A stretch of 64,000 nt of DNA, from the NCBI GenBank assembly GCA_948567375.1, contig OX419759.1, positions 56,335,493 through 56,399,492 of the forward strand, written 5' to 3'. The translations under genes and the position numbers were made by a program. Shown here piece after piece: positions 55,348 to 64,000 of the stretch (positions within the stretch are counted from its first letter, which is position 1; each line of letters opens with the position of its first letter). This DNA is from Lunularia cruciata (lineage: Eukaryota; Streptophyta; Marchantiopsida; Lunulariales; Lunulariaceae). The notes under the pieces were generated by a model, which made no database searches, was not told where the DNA came from, and worked only from the letters and a program-made list of their open reading frames with translations.

Positions 55348-56420
55348 ATGCAAATTAGTTGGTTCAACATGCTTGGAACCTTTATACCAACAAGAGATCA
55401 ATGTGAGGATGAGCCTTTAGAGTTGATTACCTTGACATCTATGGATACCACACTCATTGCTTGGCAGTATCTAGTAGAGGAAATATGTCTATTAGATGTT
55501 TTTGGTAGGATAAGCATTGGACTAGCTATGGTACTTCAAGTGTGTTTACAAGTATAGAGGTACTTTTATATGGAGAGAGATGAGATTGCTAGACTAGTCT
55601 CTCTACATCATGTGGCACACTTGGCCTATTTGTACGTTGAGTTATTATCCATGTCAACAATCAAGAGTTACCAAAAGATCTTACCAGTAGACATTTCCTT
55701 ACTAGAGGTACAAGATCTAGAGAGATATAGTCCCATTTATTTAGTGATTTTTGGATGGCCATGTTAAGTACATACACATGTTGGCCAAGGTTTGGGTCTT
55801 CAAGTTCCCCATTTTGGTGTGTTTTGGGAGATGTTACATATATTATAACATCTTTAGGTTCATCAGTCCATTTCTCCAACTTACATTTTGGAGAACATCT
55901 CATTGATGGGTGATTCTTACACCTAGGTGCTAGTGATTACACATCTGGTCCATTCTTGGATAGGATCTATCATGTCATTAGATGCAGTTAGAATGGGATC
56001 ACATGCTCATCATCTTCGTCTTTGATGGACAAACCTCTTACCCAAAGAGGTTCTATAGTATGCTTATGATAGGATTCAATGACTAGCCCACCTCATTGTT
56101 GATGATATCTTGGATGTTGGACGTCAATCTCAAATGGTGGTAGTGGCTGATAGGTTATCTATGGTAGTGGTGAACATAGTTGGACAACCTTGAGCTACAT
56201 TTCCCACACTTATGAGTTTCTCGGGCTTTCATGCTTTTTGAGAGTGAGGTCTTGGACTTGTTTGGGACTCACAATTACAACAATTGGTGGAGCCCAATGC
56301 CAATGAGAGAGAGCAAGTGATGGGTTTTTGCACTAGTATTATCGCTATTCCAGTAGTGTTAGAGGCATTCAAGTGTTAGGTTAGGTTATGGACTTGAATT
56401 GTTTACCTGGATTGTGAGCC
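55348..56420 (+). pseudogene. C5-cytosine DNA methyltransferase domain inside D2 pol
   Basis: One frame is readable from 55348 to about 56375. Motif I is LLDVFGRISIGLAMVL, its Asp at 55495. An acidic ribose-binding residue follows in YMERDEIA. Motif IV is VIFGWPC with catalytic-type Cys at 55762-55764, followed directly by TAA where the family has Gln (PCQ). Motif VI is TYILENISL (Glu-Asn at 55891-55896). A motif VIII-like AHHLRL (Arg at 56017) and then LIVDDILDVGRQSQ, TFPTLMSF and NERE-x-VMGF (from 56302) follow; VLG-x-VMDLN lies one frame over near 56380, after a 1-bp shift. This order matches bacterial-type C5 methyltransferases, which transfer methyl from SAM to cytosine. About twelve in-frame stops, nearly all from Gln, Arg or Trp by C-to-T. 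It lies between protease and RT. Such domains were reported in retrotransposons of Klebsormidium and Symbiodinium (de Mendoza and co-workers, 2018, from memory). Not functional here. Confidence 0.9.
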
Positions 56421-56759
56421 TTGGCTTGGTAGAGCATGATAGAATGCGCTTAATAGGCATCACCTCTTGGATACTTGTGAGCTTTATGCCTATCAAGATG
56501 ATTCAAGAACATGCTAGGGCAAAGGAACAAATGGATAGGATATTCTTGGGACACAACCATTGGCTACTAGCAAGAGTGGGTCTACTTGGAGCCCATCCAG
56601 GTGAGTGTGGGCTACTTGGATACACCTTTGGTCTACTTGGGATGCAGCTAGAGGACATATGGAGCTTGCAGCTAGATAAGAGGGAGTTTTCCACATTGAG
56701 GTTGGGACCTCTAGTGGTTGGGGGCATGATACCATTGCTCCCAAGGGCCCAATGTAACA

Positions 56760-57850
56760 GCCAAGTAGTATGTCTTCCACTCTTATGACAATTATAGAGG
56801 ATATTTGGGAAAAAAATCTAGCACCCAAGCTTACAAGAGGAGAAAGAAAAAGAGTTTGGAGGTTCTTAAGGAGCTATATGAGTTGTTTGCCTTTAGTATG
56901 AAGGATTTGGGTGCTTTGAAAGGATCTAGTATTTAGATTAAGCTGACTAGTGATACACCAGTTTTTTGACATCCTTATTAATATAGTGACATGGAGAGAG
57001 TGCTAATTCAATGCCGGAGTAGAGATCTTTTTGAGGCTGGTTTGGTGGAGGTTTCACATGGAGAGTATGCATAAGCTATAGTGATACAGCCAAGATGGAT
57101 ATGCATGGCAACTACACATATAGGCAAATGTGTGAAGATTACCGTTTTATCAACCGACAAACTAGGGCTGATCGGCATGCCATATCTACATTGGAGGAGA
57201 TCTTTTATGCAATTGGGCATGCAAAGGTCTTTAGTACTTTGGATCTTTGAGTAGGATATCATCAATTTCCAATCAGAGAGGAGGCTAAGTCCAAGATAGC
57301 ATTTTGGGCTATTGATTGGGCAAGGATGTGTTATATCAATGAAGGTTCTTATCATTTGGGTTAAAGAACACTCGTGCTAAGCTCCATAGAGTCATGGATA
57401 GAATCCTAGCTGGATTTGATTTTGCTTGGTGCTATTTTGGTCTATAGCACTACCATGGAGGAGCATGAGAGACATTTGTTAGAGATGTTTGAGAGGAGGA
57501 GATCTCATGGACTCAAATTACATCATAGGAAATGTAGGTTCTTTCACAAGCATGTTGAGTATTTGGGTCACACTATCTACCTTGGAGGACTTGGTATTCA
57601 GCAGACCAAGGCGGAGGCTATTGCACATATTCCTTGGCCTACAAATGTGAGCAAAGTGCAAGCATTCCTTGGGTTGGCAAACTTCTATTGCCACTATGTT
57701 AGAGGATTTAGTGTCATTGCCAAGGCCTTGATGAAGCTGACCAAGCTTACACAAGAGTGGTGTTGGGAAGATGAGCAAGAGAGAGCTTTTTTAAAGCTCA
57801 AGAAGACCAATCAAAGGATGACCATTTCAGGTTCACAAAAATTGGAGTAT
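56760..57850 (+). pseudogene. Reverse transcriptase of D2
   Basis: Start region with FEAGLVEVSHGEYA (about 57030). Core: MCEDYRFINRQTRADRHAI, STLEEIFYAIGHAKVFSTLD, then GYHQFPIREEAKSKIAFW (57120-57310). FGLKNTRAKLHRVMDRILAG is followed by a small deletion that appears to remove the Y-x-D-D codons just before ILVYSTTMEEH (about 57430). The connection region RKCRFFHKHVEYLGH and VQAFLGLANFYCHYVRGF follows (57416-57883). Several frameshifts. Inactive: the catalytic aspartates are missing. Confidence 0.85.
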
Positions 57851-58202
57851 GTTGGAGCTTGGAGCAATGCTCACCCATCATGATGATGAGAGGAAGAAGT
57901 TTGTGGTGGCCTATGCTAGTTGCTCCAAGAATTCAGCGGAGGTGAAGTATAGTTCATATGAGGGAGAGTGCTTGGTAGCAATATGGGCAATAACACATTT
58001 TCTATGTTACCTATTTGGTAACCTTTTTACTCTCACCATTGATCATCAACCATTGAAGTGGTTGATGGAGTCCGACAAGCTTTTAGTGAAGCTTGCATGG
58101 GCTTTGATTTTACATGAGTATGATTTCATGGTTATTCACAAACTTGGAGTGGTGAAGCGTGATGCAGATGGGTTGAGTAGAAACCCGTGTTGCAACCAAT
58201 AG
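57849..58202 (+). pseudogene. RNase H of D2
   Basis: An open frame of 117 residues: AYASCSKNSAEVKYSSYEGECLV (residues typical of the gypsy RNase H Glu site), LFTLTIDHQPLKWLM (Asp) and KRDADGLSRNP (final Asp). The first catalytic Asp region (TDAS-like) is damaged. Ends at a TAG close to the E4 insertion. Confidence 0.85.
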
Positions 58203-58315
58203 GATCCAATTGGAGCATGTTGGCATGGTGAGACAAAGGAGTAGATGGTTCCAAGTTGGCATGCATTTGCCTTTTTATGCATATTTTCTAAAGCTTGGTG
58301 GTATCTCTCTCAATG

Positions 58316-59054
58316 TGTAATACCAAGAGCTAGCCATATGATCTAGATGTGAAATTTGGTTTGGTAACATGTAGAATGATGTTATACATGATGGTCAAAA
58401 TAGATAAGATAGAAGTATCACCAAAACAATACTTCTACTAATAGGGCAAAAACTGAAATAGACTTGAGAACCTTAGAACGAATAGCTAGACATATGATTT
58501 AAAGGTGAGAATTGGTTTGGTAACATCTGAAAGGATGTTACACATGATGGACTAAACAGATCAGAAAGAGGTATCACCAAAAGGAGACTTCTACTAATAG
58601 AGTAGGAACCGAAATATGCATAATCTTTGAAGGCAATCTCGAAGGCCTAAATGGATGAATTAGGCCTTGAAAATGTGTAAATTCCCCTCCCCAAACATAG
58701 GAAAGGCTGGCCTCCCATCCCCCCTACTTTGTCTTGTCAAGAGCTTTCCAATGGTACCTTACTCACATGATTTTGAGATTCCTACAGGAAGATTCCCTAA
58801 AAGATTCCCTTTGGTCAAAGCTTGTTTGACCAACCAGATAGGACCTAGACCAGACATGTCACCCATCCAAGTAAGTTATCCAAGGGTGGAGCTTGCTGAC
58901 ATGTCACCTATCTATGTCCCTAATCCTATGGTGGAGCTTCCTTGGAGGAGATCCTCTTTGGCTATATAATAAAGAGAAGGTGCTCCCTTGGGGCATCGAT
59001 TGTTTGAGTGTGCAATCTGTATTTTCTCTCTTCTCTTGTCCTCGGGATATTACA
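58316..59054 (+). repeat. 5' LTR of E4, with internal tandem duplication
   Basis: 739 bp, TGTAATACC to ATATTACA. The U3 part holds two diverged copies of a roughly 156-bp unit (GGTTTGGTAACAT...GATGTTA, then AGTATCACCAAAA...CTTCTACTAATAG, twice). The E1 LTRs have one copy. Confidence 0.9.
58962..58973 (+). promoter_or_regulatory. Probable TATA box in E4 LTR
   Basis: CTATATAATAAA, about 90 bp before the LTR end. The AATAAA part could also serve as a polyadenylation signal in the 3' LTR. All E LTRs share it with small changes. Confidence 0.5.
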
Positions 59055-59055
59055 A

Positions 59056-59067
59056 TGGTATCAGAGC
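59056..59067 (+). other. Primer-binding site of E4
   Basis: TGGTATCAGAGC, a perfect match to the plant initiator-Met primer site, one base after the LTR end. Confidence 0.9.
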
Positions 59068-59194
59068 GAGTGTTTTAGTCCAAGAGAGTGGATCACCCCT
59101 CTTGGAATAGCACGAACTGCTGAAACTGAGTAATTTGAGGTGGAGCACATAGAGAAATTGCGAGACTTAGGAAGGACTTTAGAGAGAGGATGGG

Positions 59195-59624
59195 ATGGAT
59201 GCGCCAATAGGACAATTTCCCGCACCTAGCTTTCCATTCTCAAATCCATTCCACATCAAGGTTATGTACATCTAGCATGAGCAGATGAGGGTATTGCTAG
59301 TTTATCACTTTGGTGCAGAATTCATGGACAGAGTGATGAACTCACCCAACCCGATGATTCTACATGTGGTGATATATGACAAAGAGTGGGATTTGACAAT
59401 CTACATTCTATTATGATGTAATGGATATGAATGTTCCGAATCCTCTCCCTTTCAATACTCAAGCAGAAATCCGTTATGTAGTGAGACCAAAAGTGATGTT
59501 TAGAGATTTTGTGGTTAGGAATTTTGGTGAGGAGTATTATCAACAAGTGATAGCGTCGGAGGTCCCAATGGTAGTTCCTATAGTTTGTGCACCTTCCAGA
59601 GTGATCATATTGACTCTGTATTGA
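59195..59624 (+). pseudogene. Split leader ORF of E4
   Basis: First part 59195-59416 (MDAPIGQFPAP...WDLTIYILL, with one internal TAG), second part 59421-59624 (MDMNVPNPLPFN..., 67 aa, open). The stop and the next ATG are 4 nt apart, exactly as in E1. The two copies share most residues of the second part. Confidence 0.5.
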
Positions 59625-59726
59625 AGTAGACATTAGCAGTTGAGTGTCGCAGGACCCATGGATCCGCAATTGCAAGAGTTGGTGCAAGGAATGCAAGGCA
59701 TGTTGAATGAATTTTGAGAGATTAAG

Positions 59727-59843
59727 ATGACCATGGAGACATTACAAAGTCAAGTGCAGATCCTCAAGAACAATCAAGCCATGCAAGAAGAAGAGCCATC
59801 TCAAAACCCAGTGCTTGCGATTGAAGTACTTGGAGAGGCACCT
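59727..59843 (+). pseudogene. gag start of E4
   Basis: MTMETLQSQVQILKNNQAMQ and on to VLGEAP, matching E1 gag, then cut by the E3 LTR at 59844. The frame continuing past 59843 is LTR sequence of E3. Confidence 0.8.
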
Positions 59844-60580
59844 TGTAATACTCCAAGGACAAGAGAAGAGAGAAAACACAGATTGCACACTCAAACATTC
59901 GATGCCCCAAGGGAGCACCTTCCCTTTATTATATAGACAAAGAGGATCTCCTCCAAGGAAGCTCCACCATAGGATTAGGGACACAGATAGGTGACATGTC
60001 AGCAAGCTCCACCCTTGGATTACTTACTTGGATGGGTGACCTGTCTGGTCTAGGTCCTATCTGGTTGGTCAAACGAGCTTTGATCGGAGGGAATCTTTTA
60101 GGGAATCTTCTTGTAGGAATCTCAGAATCACATGAGTAAGGTACCGTTGGAAAGCTCTTGACGAGACAAACCAAGGGGGAGGGGAGGCCAGCCTTTCTTC
60201 CATTGGAGGGGAATCTGCACATTTCGAGGCCTAATTCATCCGTTTAGGCCTCTGAAATTGCCTTCAAAGATTTTAGGCATATTTTGGTTCCTACTCTATT
60301 AGTAGAAGTCCCCTTTTGGTGATACCTCTTTCTGATCTTTTTAGTCCATCATGTGTAACATCCTTCCAGATGTTACCAAACCAATTCTCACCTTTAAATC
60401 ATATGTCTAGCTATTGGTTCTAAGGTTCTCAAGTCTATTTCGGTTTCTGCCCTATTAGTAGAAGTACTCTTTTGGTGATACTTCTATCTGATCTATTTTG
60501 AACATCATGTATAACATCATTCTAGATGTTACCAAACCGAATTTCACATCTAGATCATATGGCTAACCCTTGGTATTACA
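59844..60580 (-). repeat. 3' LTR of E3, with internal tandem duplication
   Basis: 737 bp, TGTAATACTCC to GGTATTACA. Two copies of the 156-bp unit (about 60282-60415 and 60438-60578), each with TATTAGTAGAAGT and GATGTTACCAAACC. Similar to the E4 LTR in opposite orientation. Confidence 0.9.
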
Positions 60581-60581
60581 G

Positions 60582-60596
60582 ACCTCCCTCCTTTTA
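60582..60596 (-). other. Polypurine tract of E3
   Basis: The minus strand reads AAAAGGAGGGAGGT directly before the 3' LTR, a typical plus-strand primer. The chromodomain frame ends at its edge (60594). Confidence 0.8.
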
Positions 60597-63500
60597 AGAC
60601 GCAACGTCCTCGTTGTGCAATTGTTGCTCAAATGCTTGCACCAACACTGGTGCATGTGCCAAATTGGCAACGGGTTCCCAGGTTGCTTCATAGAGGGGGT
60701 AACCTTTCCATTGTACTAGATATTCCACCTGCAAATGGCGAGTACCACGCATTCGCTTTTGGAGAATCTGTTCCACTTCATATTCCTTTGTGCCATCAAT
60801 GACTGTCGGACAAGGTCGAATGTCCTGTGTGGAAGTACCTTGGCCTGATCGGGGAGCATATCTGCATAATAGGGAGACATGGAACACTGGATGGATCTTC
60901 ATGTGTGGTGGTAGCTCAAGGTGATAGGCCACAGCGCCAATGCGACGAAGAATCGAGAAAGGCCCAATAAAATGAGGTCTGAGCTTACGAGATCCAACTA
61001 ATGTGAGGTTGGTTGTTGATAGCCACACTTGATCCCCAACATTGAACTCCATGTGCCTACGGTGTGCATCAGCATATTGCTTTTGTCGATTTTGTGCAAT
61101 CTATAACCTGTGCTTGGCGCTCTCCACACCTTGTTGGATTCTAGAAACAAATGTGTTGACTGCATCAACCTTGGTAGTCATTGGACGGATCTTCATCAAG
61201 CTAGAAGGTGTGAAGGGATGCTCACCATACATGAGGAAGAATGGAGTGACCTGGGTGGAGGCATTCACTGAATTGTTGTCAGCAAATTCCACCAATGGTA
61301 GTAGGGTGTCCCACCTCTCTTGCTCTTCTAAGGTGAAGCCGCGTAACATGTCTTCAATTGTGCAATTAGCCCGCTCTGTTTGGCCATCTGTTTGTGGGTG
61401 GTAAGTTGTAGACATGGCCAACTTGGTTTTGAAGAAACCAAAGAGTGTTTGCCAATACAAGCTGGTGAATTGGGTGCCTCTATCGGTGATGAGTACTCTA
61501 GACAAGCCATGGTGAGCAAAGACTGCATCTAAGTATAGTTGAGCTAGTTGTGGAGCGGTCACCTCCTTGGTGGTAGGGCGGACATGAATCATTTTGCTGA
61601 GCTGGTCCACAAAGACCACAATGGAGTCAAACCCTGATGTGGTCTTGGGTAATTCACAAACAAGATCCATACTCACTTGTTCCCAACATTGGATAGGAGT
61701 GGGAAGAGGTTGAAGGAGCCCTGTAGGAGCTTGATTAGAAGCTTTGTTCTGTTGACAAAGTAGGCAGCTACGCACATAGTCCATCACGTTGTTGCTCATC
61801 TTGGGCCAATAGTAATGGCACTTGACTGCCTCCAAGGTCTTGTCCACTCCAACATGAGCTGCAATGGCCGAATCATGACATTCCGCTAGAATGGTGGTGC
61901 ATAATTCTGGGACATTTGGGATCCATAATCGGCTCTCCCGAAAGGTGAGTCCTTGGGTGCTGGTGACACCTTTGGACAATTGCGCTTCTACAATCTGTGG
62001 ATCAGTTTTTGTAGCAGCTAGAATCTCTTGCCAGAATTCAGGGTTAATCTTAACCTCTACCGCCAAGTTGTTGGCCATTGGCATGCGGGTGAATGCATCT
62101 GCAAGTTGCTTCTTACCTTCCACGTAGGTGATTGTCATGTTGAAGCGTTGTCGCCACTCTGCCCACCGAATTTGGCAACGAGATAGATCCTTCTGTGTCT
62201 CGAGGTAGACTAGAGGTTTGTGGTCTATCTCTACTACAAATGCCTTCTCGCCCAAGTAGTGCTTCCAATGCTTGGTTGCTAGAACGATGGCCAGCTCTTC
62301 TCGTTCTGTGGTGTGGTAGTTACGCTCTGCCGGTAACAACTTTTGAGAGAAATATGCAATTGGATGCCATCCGTCATGCCACTCTTGTTGTAGGACTGCT
62401 CCTATTGCTACGCTTGATGCATCCGTAGCTAACTTGATTGGACGTTTTGGGTCATACCACTTCAAGATTGGTGCATGTAGCAAGGCGGCCTTCAATTCTT
62501 GAAAGGCCAACTCTTGTGCAGTTCCCCATGTCCACTTCTTCCCCTTGCCAAGTAGTGCCGTTAAAGGCTGTGCAACCTTGGAGAAGTCCTTGACAAATCT
62601 ACGATAGAATCCCGTCAACACCAAGAACCTCTTAAGTTGAGTCTGATCTTCTGGGGCACTCCATTTTTGAATGACCTCTATTTTATTTGTCAATACTTGA
62701 ATGCCCTCTGCACTTACTCTATGCCCTAAGTAGTCTACTTTAGACTTGCCAAACTCACACTTTGAGATTTTGGCGTACAACTGATTCTATCTTAGAATCT
62801 GGAAGACCTCTTGTAGATGTTGTTTGTGTCCTGTCATCGTGCTACTATATACTAAGATATCATCCAAGAAGACGATAACAGACTTATCCAAGTATGGACG
62901 AAATATGTCATTCATTAGGCTCATGAAAGTGGCAGGCGCATTGGTGAGGCCAAAAGGCATCACAAGATACTCAAAGTGGCCATACCTGGTTTGAAAGGCA
63001 GTTTTGTACACATCCTCCTCTGCAATTCGGATTTGATTGTAACCGCTCCGCAAGTCCAGTTTGGTGAAGTATCTCGCTCCATGGAGTTGATCAAACAGGT
63101 CATCCATGCGAGGTAAGGGGTATTTGTTCTTCACTGTTTGCTGATTGAGACCCCGATAGTCAATGCACATGCGCAATGTACCACCTTTCTTCTTCACAAA
63201 CAAGACAGGAGCCCCATATGGCGATATGCTAGGTTCGATGAACCCTTTCTGTAGCATCTCCTCGATTTGAGTCTTACACTCCTCCAACTCTTGAGGTGAT
63301 AGGCGATATGGGGCCTTACAAGGAGGTGTCTTCCCCGGGAGTGTCTCTATTTTGTGATCTACTCGCCTTTTAGGTGGTAATCCTGAGGGTAGATCATCAG
63401 GAAAGACATCTTGAAACTCATCCACCACATCCTTCAATTTCTCAAGAATTTGTCCAGCGAGTTGTGCACTCTAGACTTCTCTTATTAGACCCATAAAACA

Positions 63501-63923
63501 TCTATTGGTCTTACAGACAGTTGTTGTCCCTACGACATATAGAGGCAGTTTCTGCCTGTGTGATTTTTCTTTAACCCCAATGATTGACCATTGGTGGGTT
63601 CTCACTACTTTCTTCCTCCAATCCACCATTGGGTTGTACTGCTCCATCCATGGCATGCCTAAAATTGCATCATAACGGGCTAACTGGATCACTCGCCACT
63701 CAATTGCTTCCTGATATTCTCCTACAGAGAGGATTACCCGTCTAGGTAATGATTCAATCATCTCTGTTTGCCCATTTGGTAACTCTACTTCTTCACTTCC
63801 ATCTCTCTCTAGATCCATTCCCAAGCTTATTGCAACAGAGCGAGACAAGAAATTCTCTGTTGCTCCCAAATCTATTAATACTCTCACTTGATTACCTTCT
63901 AGGATTCCATTCACGACAATCAA
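60594..63923 (-). pseudogene. pol of E3: protease, RT, RNase H, integrase, chromodomain
   Basis: One minus-strand frame, no frameshift, with TAG at 63471, 62787 and 61101. Protease: VRVLIDLGATENF, where the D-S/T-G triplet is D-L-G, and [35 protein letters not shown] and [10 protein letters not shown]. RNase H: LATDASSVAIGAVL, TEREELAIV, EIDHKPLVYL and ADAFTR. Integrase: CHDSAIAAHVGVDKT with SCLLCQQ (zinc site), then MDLVCELP, ITDRGTQF and QTDGQTERAN supplying D, D and E. The C-terminus has LRPHFIGPFSILRRIG and a chromodomain with YEVEQILQKR, YLVQWKGYPLYEATWEPV. With readthrough of three stops it would be a normal chromovirus pol; as written it is broken. Confidence 0.9.
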
Positions 63924-64000
63924 TTGTGAGGTTGCCTTTCGGGATCTTTGAGCATTATTCTTCTTCCTTCCCTCGCTTCTCTGCTTCCTTATTGAGCCAG

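Larger units (their letters stand above)
41651..58315 (+). mobile_element. Gypsy family D, copy D2, carrying a DNA methyltransferase; interrupted by X and A3
   Basis: Plus strand. Order: 5' LTR (in three pieces), initiator-Met-like primer site, leader, gag with two zinc knuckles, protease, cytosine methyltransferase, RT, RNase H. The element is then interrupted by E4 at 58316; its integrase and 3' LTR should lie beyond the window. It is inserted in E2 (41650/41651). Reading frames are long but dotted with stops, mostly explicable as C-to-T changes at Gln, Arg or Trp codons. Confidence 0.85.
58316..59843 (+). mobile_element. Chromovirus family E, copy E4 (5' LTR, leader, start of gag)
   Basis: Plus-strand copy inserted in D2. 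It runs from its LTR through the leader ORFs to the gag start and is then interrupted by E3, in opposite orientation, at 59844. The remainder should lie beyond the window on the far side of E3. Confidence 0.85.
59844..64000 (-). mobile_element. Chromovirus family E, copy E3 (3' LTR and pol)
   Basis: Minus-strand copy inserted in E4 gag. The 3' LTR, purine tract and pol down to protease are in the window; gag and the 5' LTR lie beyond 64000. It is the best-preserved E copy: pol is one frame with three TAG codons. Confidence 0.9.

Noticed and set aside
1-64000. tRNA, rRNA, CRISPR, bacterial operon features
   Set aside because: None seen; the content is plant-type transposable elements throughout.

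Overview
This is repeat-dominated nuclear DNA from a land plant with a large genome. I see no intact host gene, rRNA, tRNA or CRISPR array. Almost all recognisable sequence is LTR retrotransposon, many copies nested in one another. One gypsy family encodes a cytosine methyltransferase and one LINE remnant carries a restriction-like endonuclease; both are unusual for flowering plants, so a non-flowering land plant is plausible, but the species cannot be fixed from this sequence.

Layout. 1-3200: 5' part of a gypsy element of family A (Athila-like, minus strand; copy A1), which abuts 3201-4898, the 5' LTR and leader of family D (copy D1, minus strand). D1 sits in a decayed PIF/Harbinger-like transposase (4899-5400). 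5401-9030: no gene seen. 9040-11387: decayed plus-strand LINE with RT and nuclease motifs. 12861-14530: low-copy-looking DNA with exon-like pieces. 15488-16335: Copia fragment. 17940-25741: A2, a complete and recent family A element (679-bp LTRs with two differences, intact 1608-aa gag-pol, intact extra zinc-cluster ORF upstream of gag), inserted in a degenerate minisatellite. 26450-28922: Copia fragment. 28923-34528: chromovirus E1. 34529-41650: chromovirus E2, split by chromovirus F (35138-40660). 41651-58315: D2, a plus-strand gypsy element whose LTR is interrupted by an unclassified insert X and by A3 (44408-52210, decayed family A). D2 itself is interrupted by E4 (58316-59843), which is interrupted by E3 (59844 to the window end).

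Main result. Between protease and reverse transcriptase, D2 carries a C5-cytosine DNA methyltransferase readable in one frame over about 1 kb (55348-56375). It has motif I, a Gly-Trp-Pro-Cys motif IV, the Glu-Asn motif VI and later motifs, and is broken by about a dozen stop codons, mostly of the C-to-T type. An element that encoded a DNA methyltransferase thus seems to have decayed by deamination of methylated cytosines. Other points of note are the RLE-type LINE, the family A leader ORF, an in-frame stop shared by three E copies, and a split leader ORF kept in two E copies.

Limits: everything was read by eye. Element boundaries rest on TG...CA ends, primer sites and comparison of copies within the window; family names come from recognising domain motifs, not from searches.
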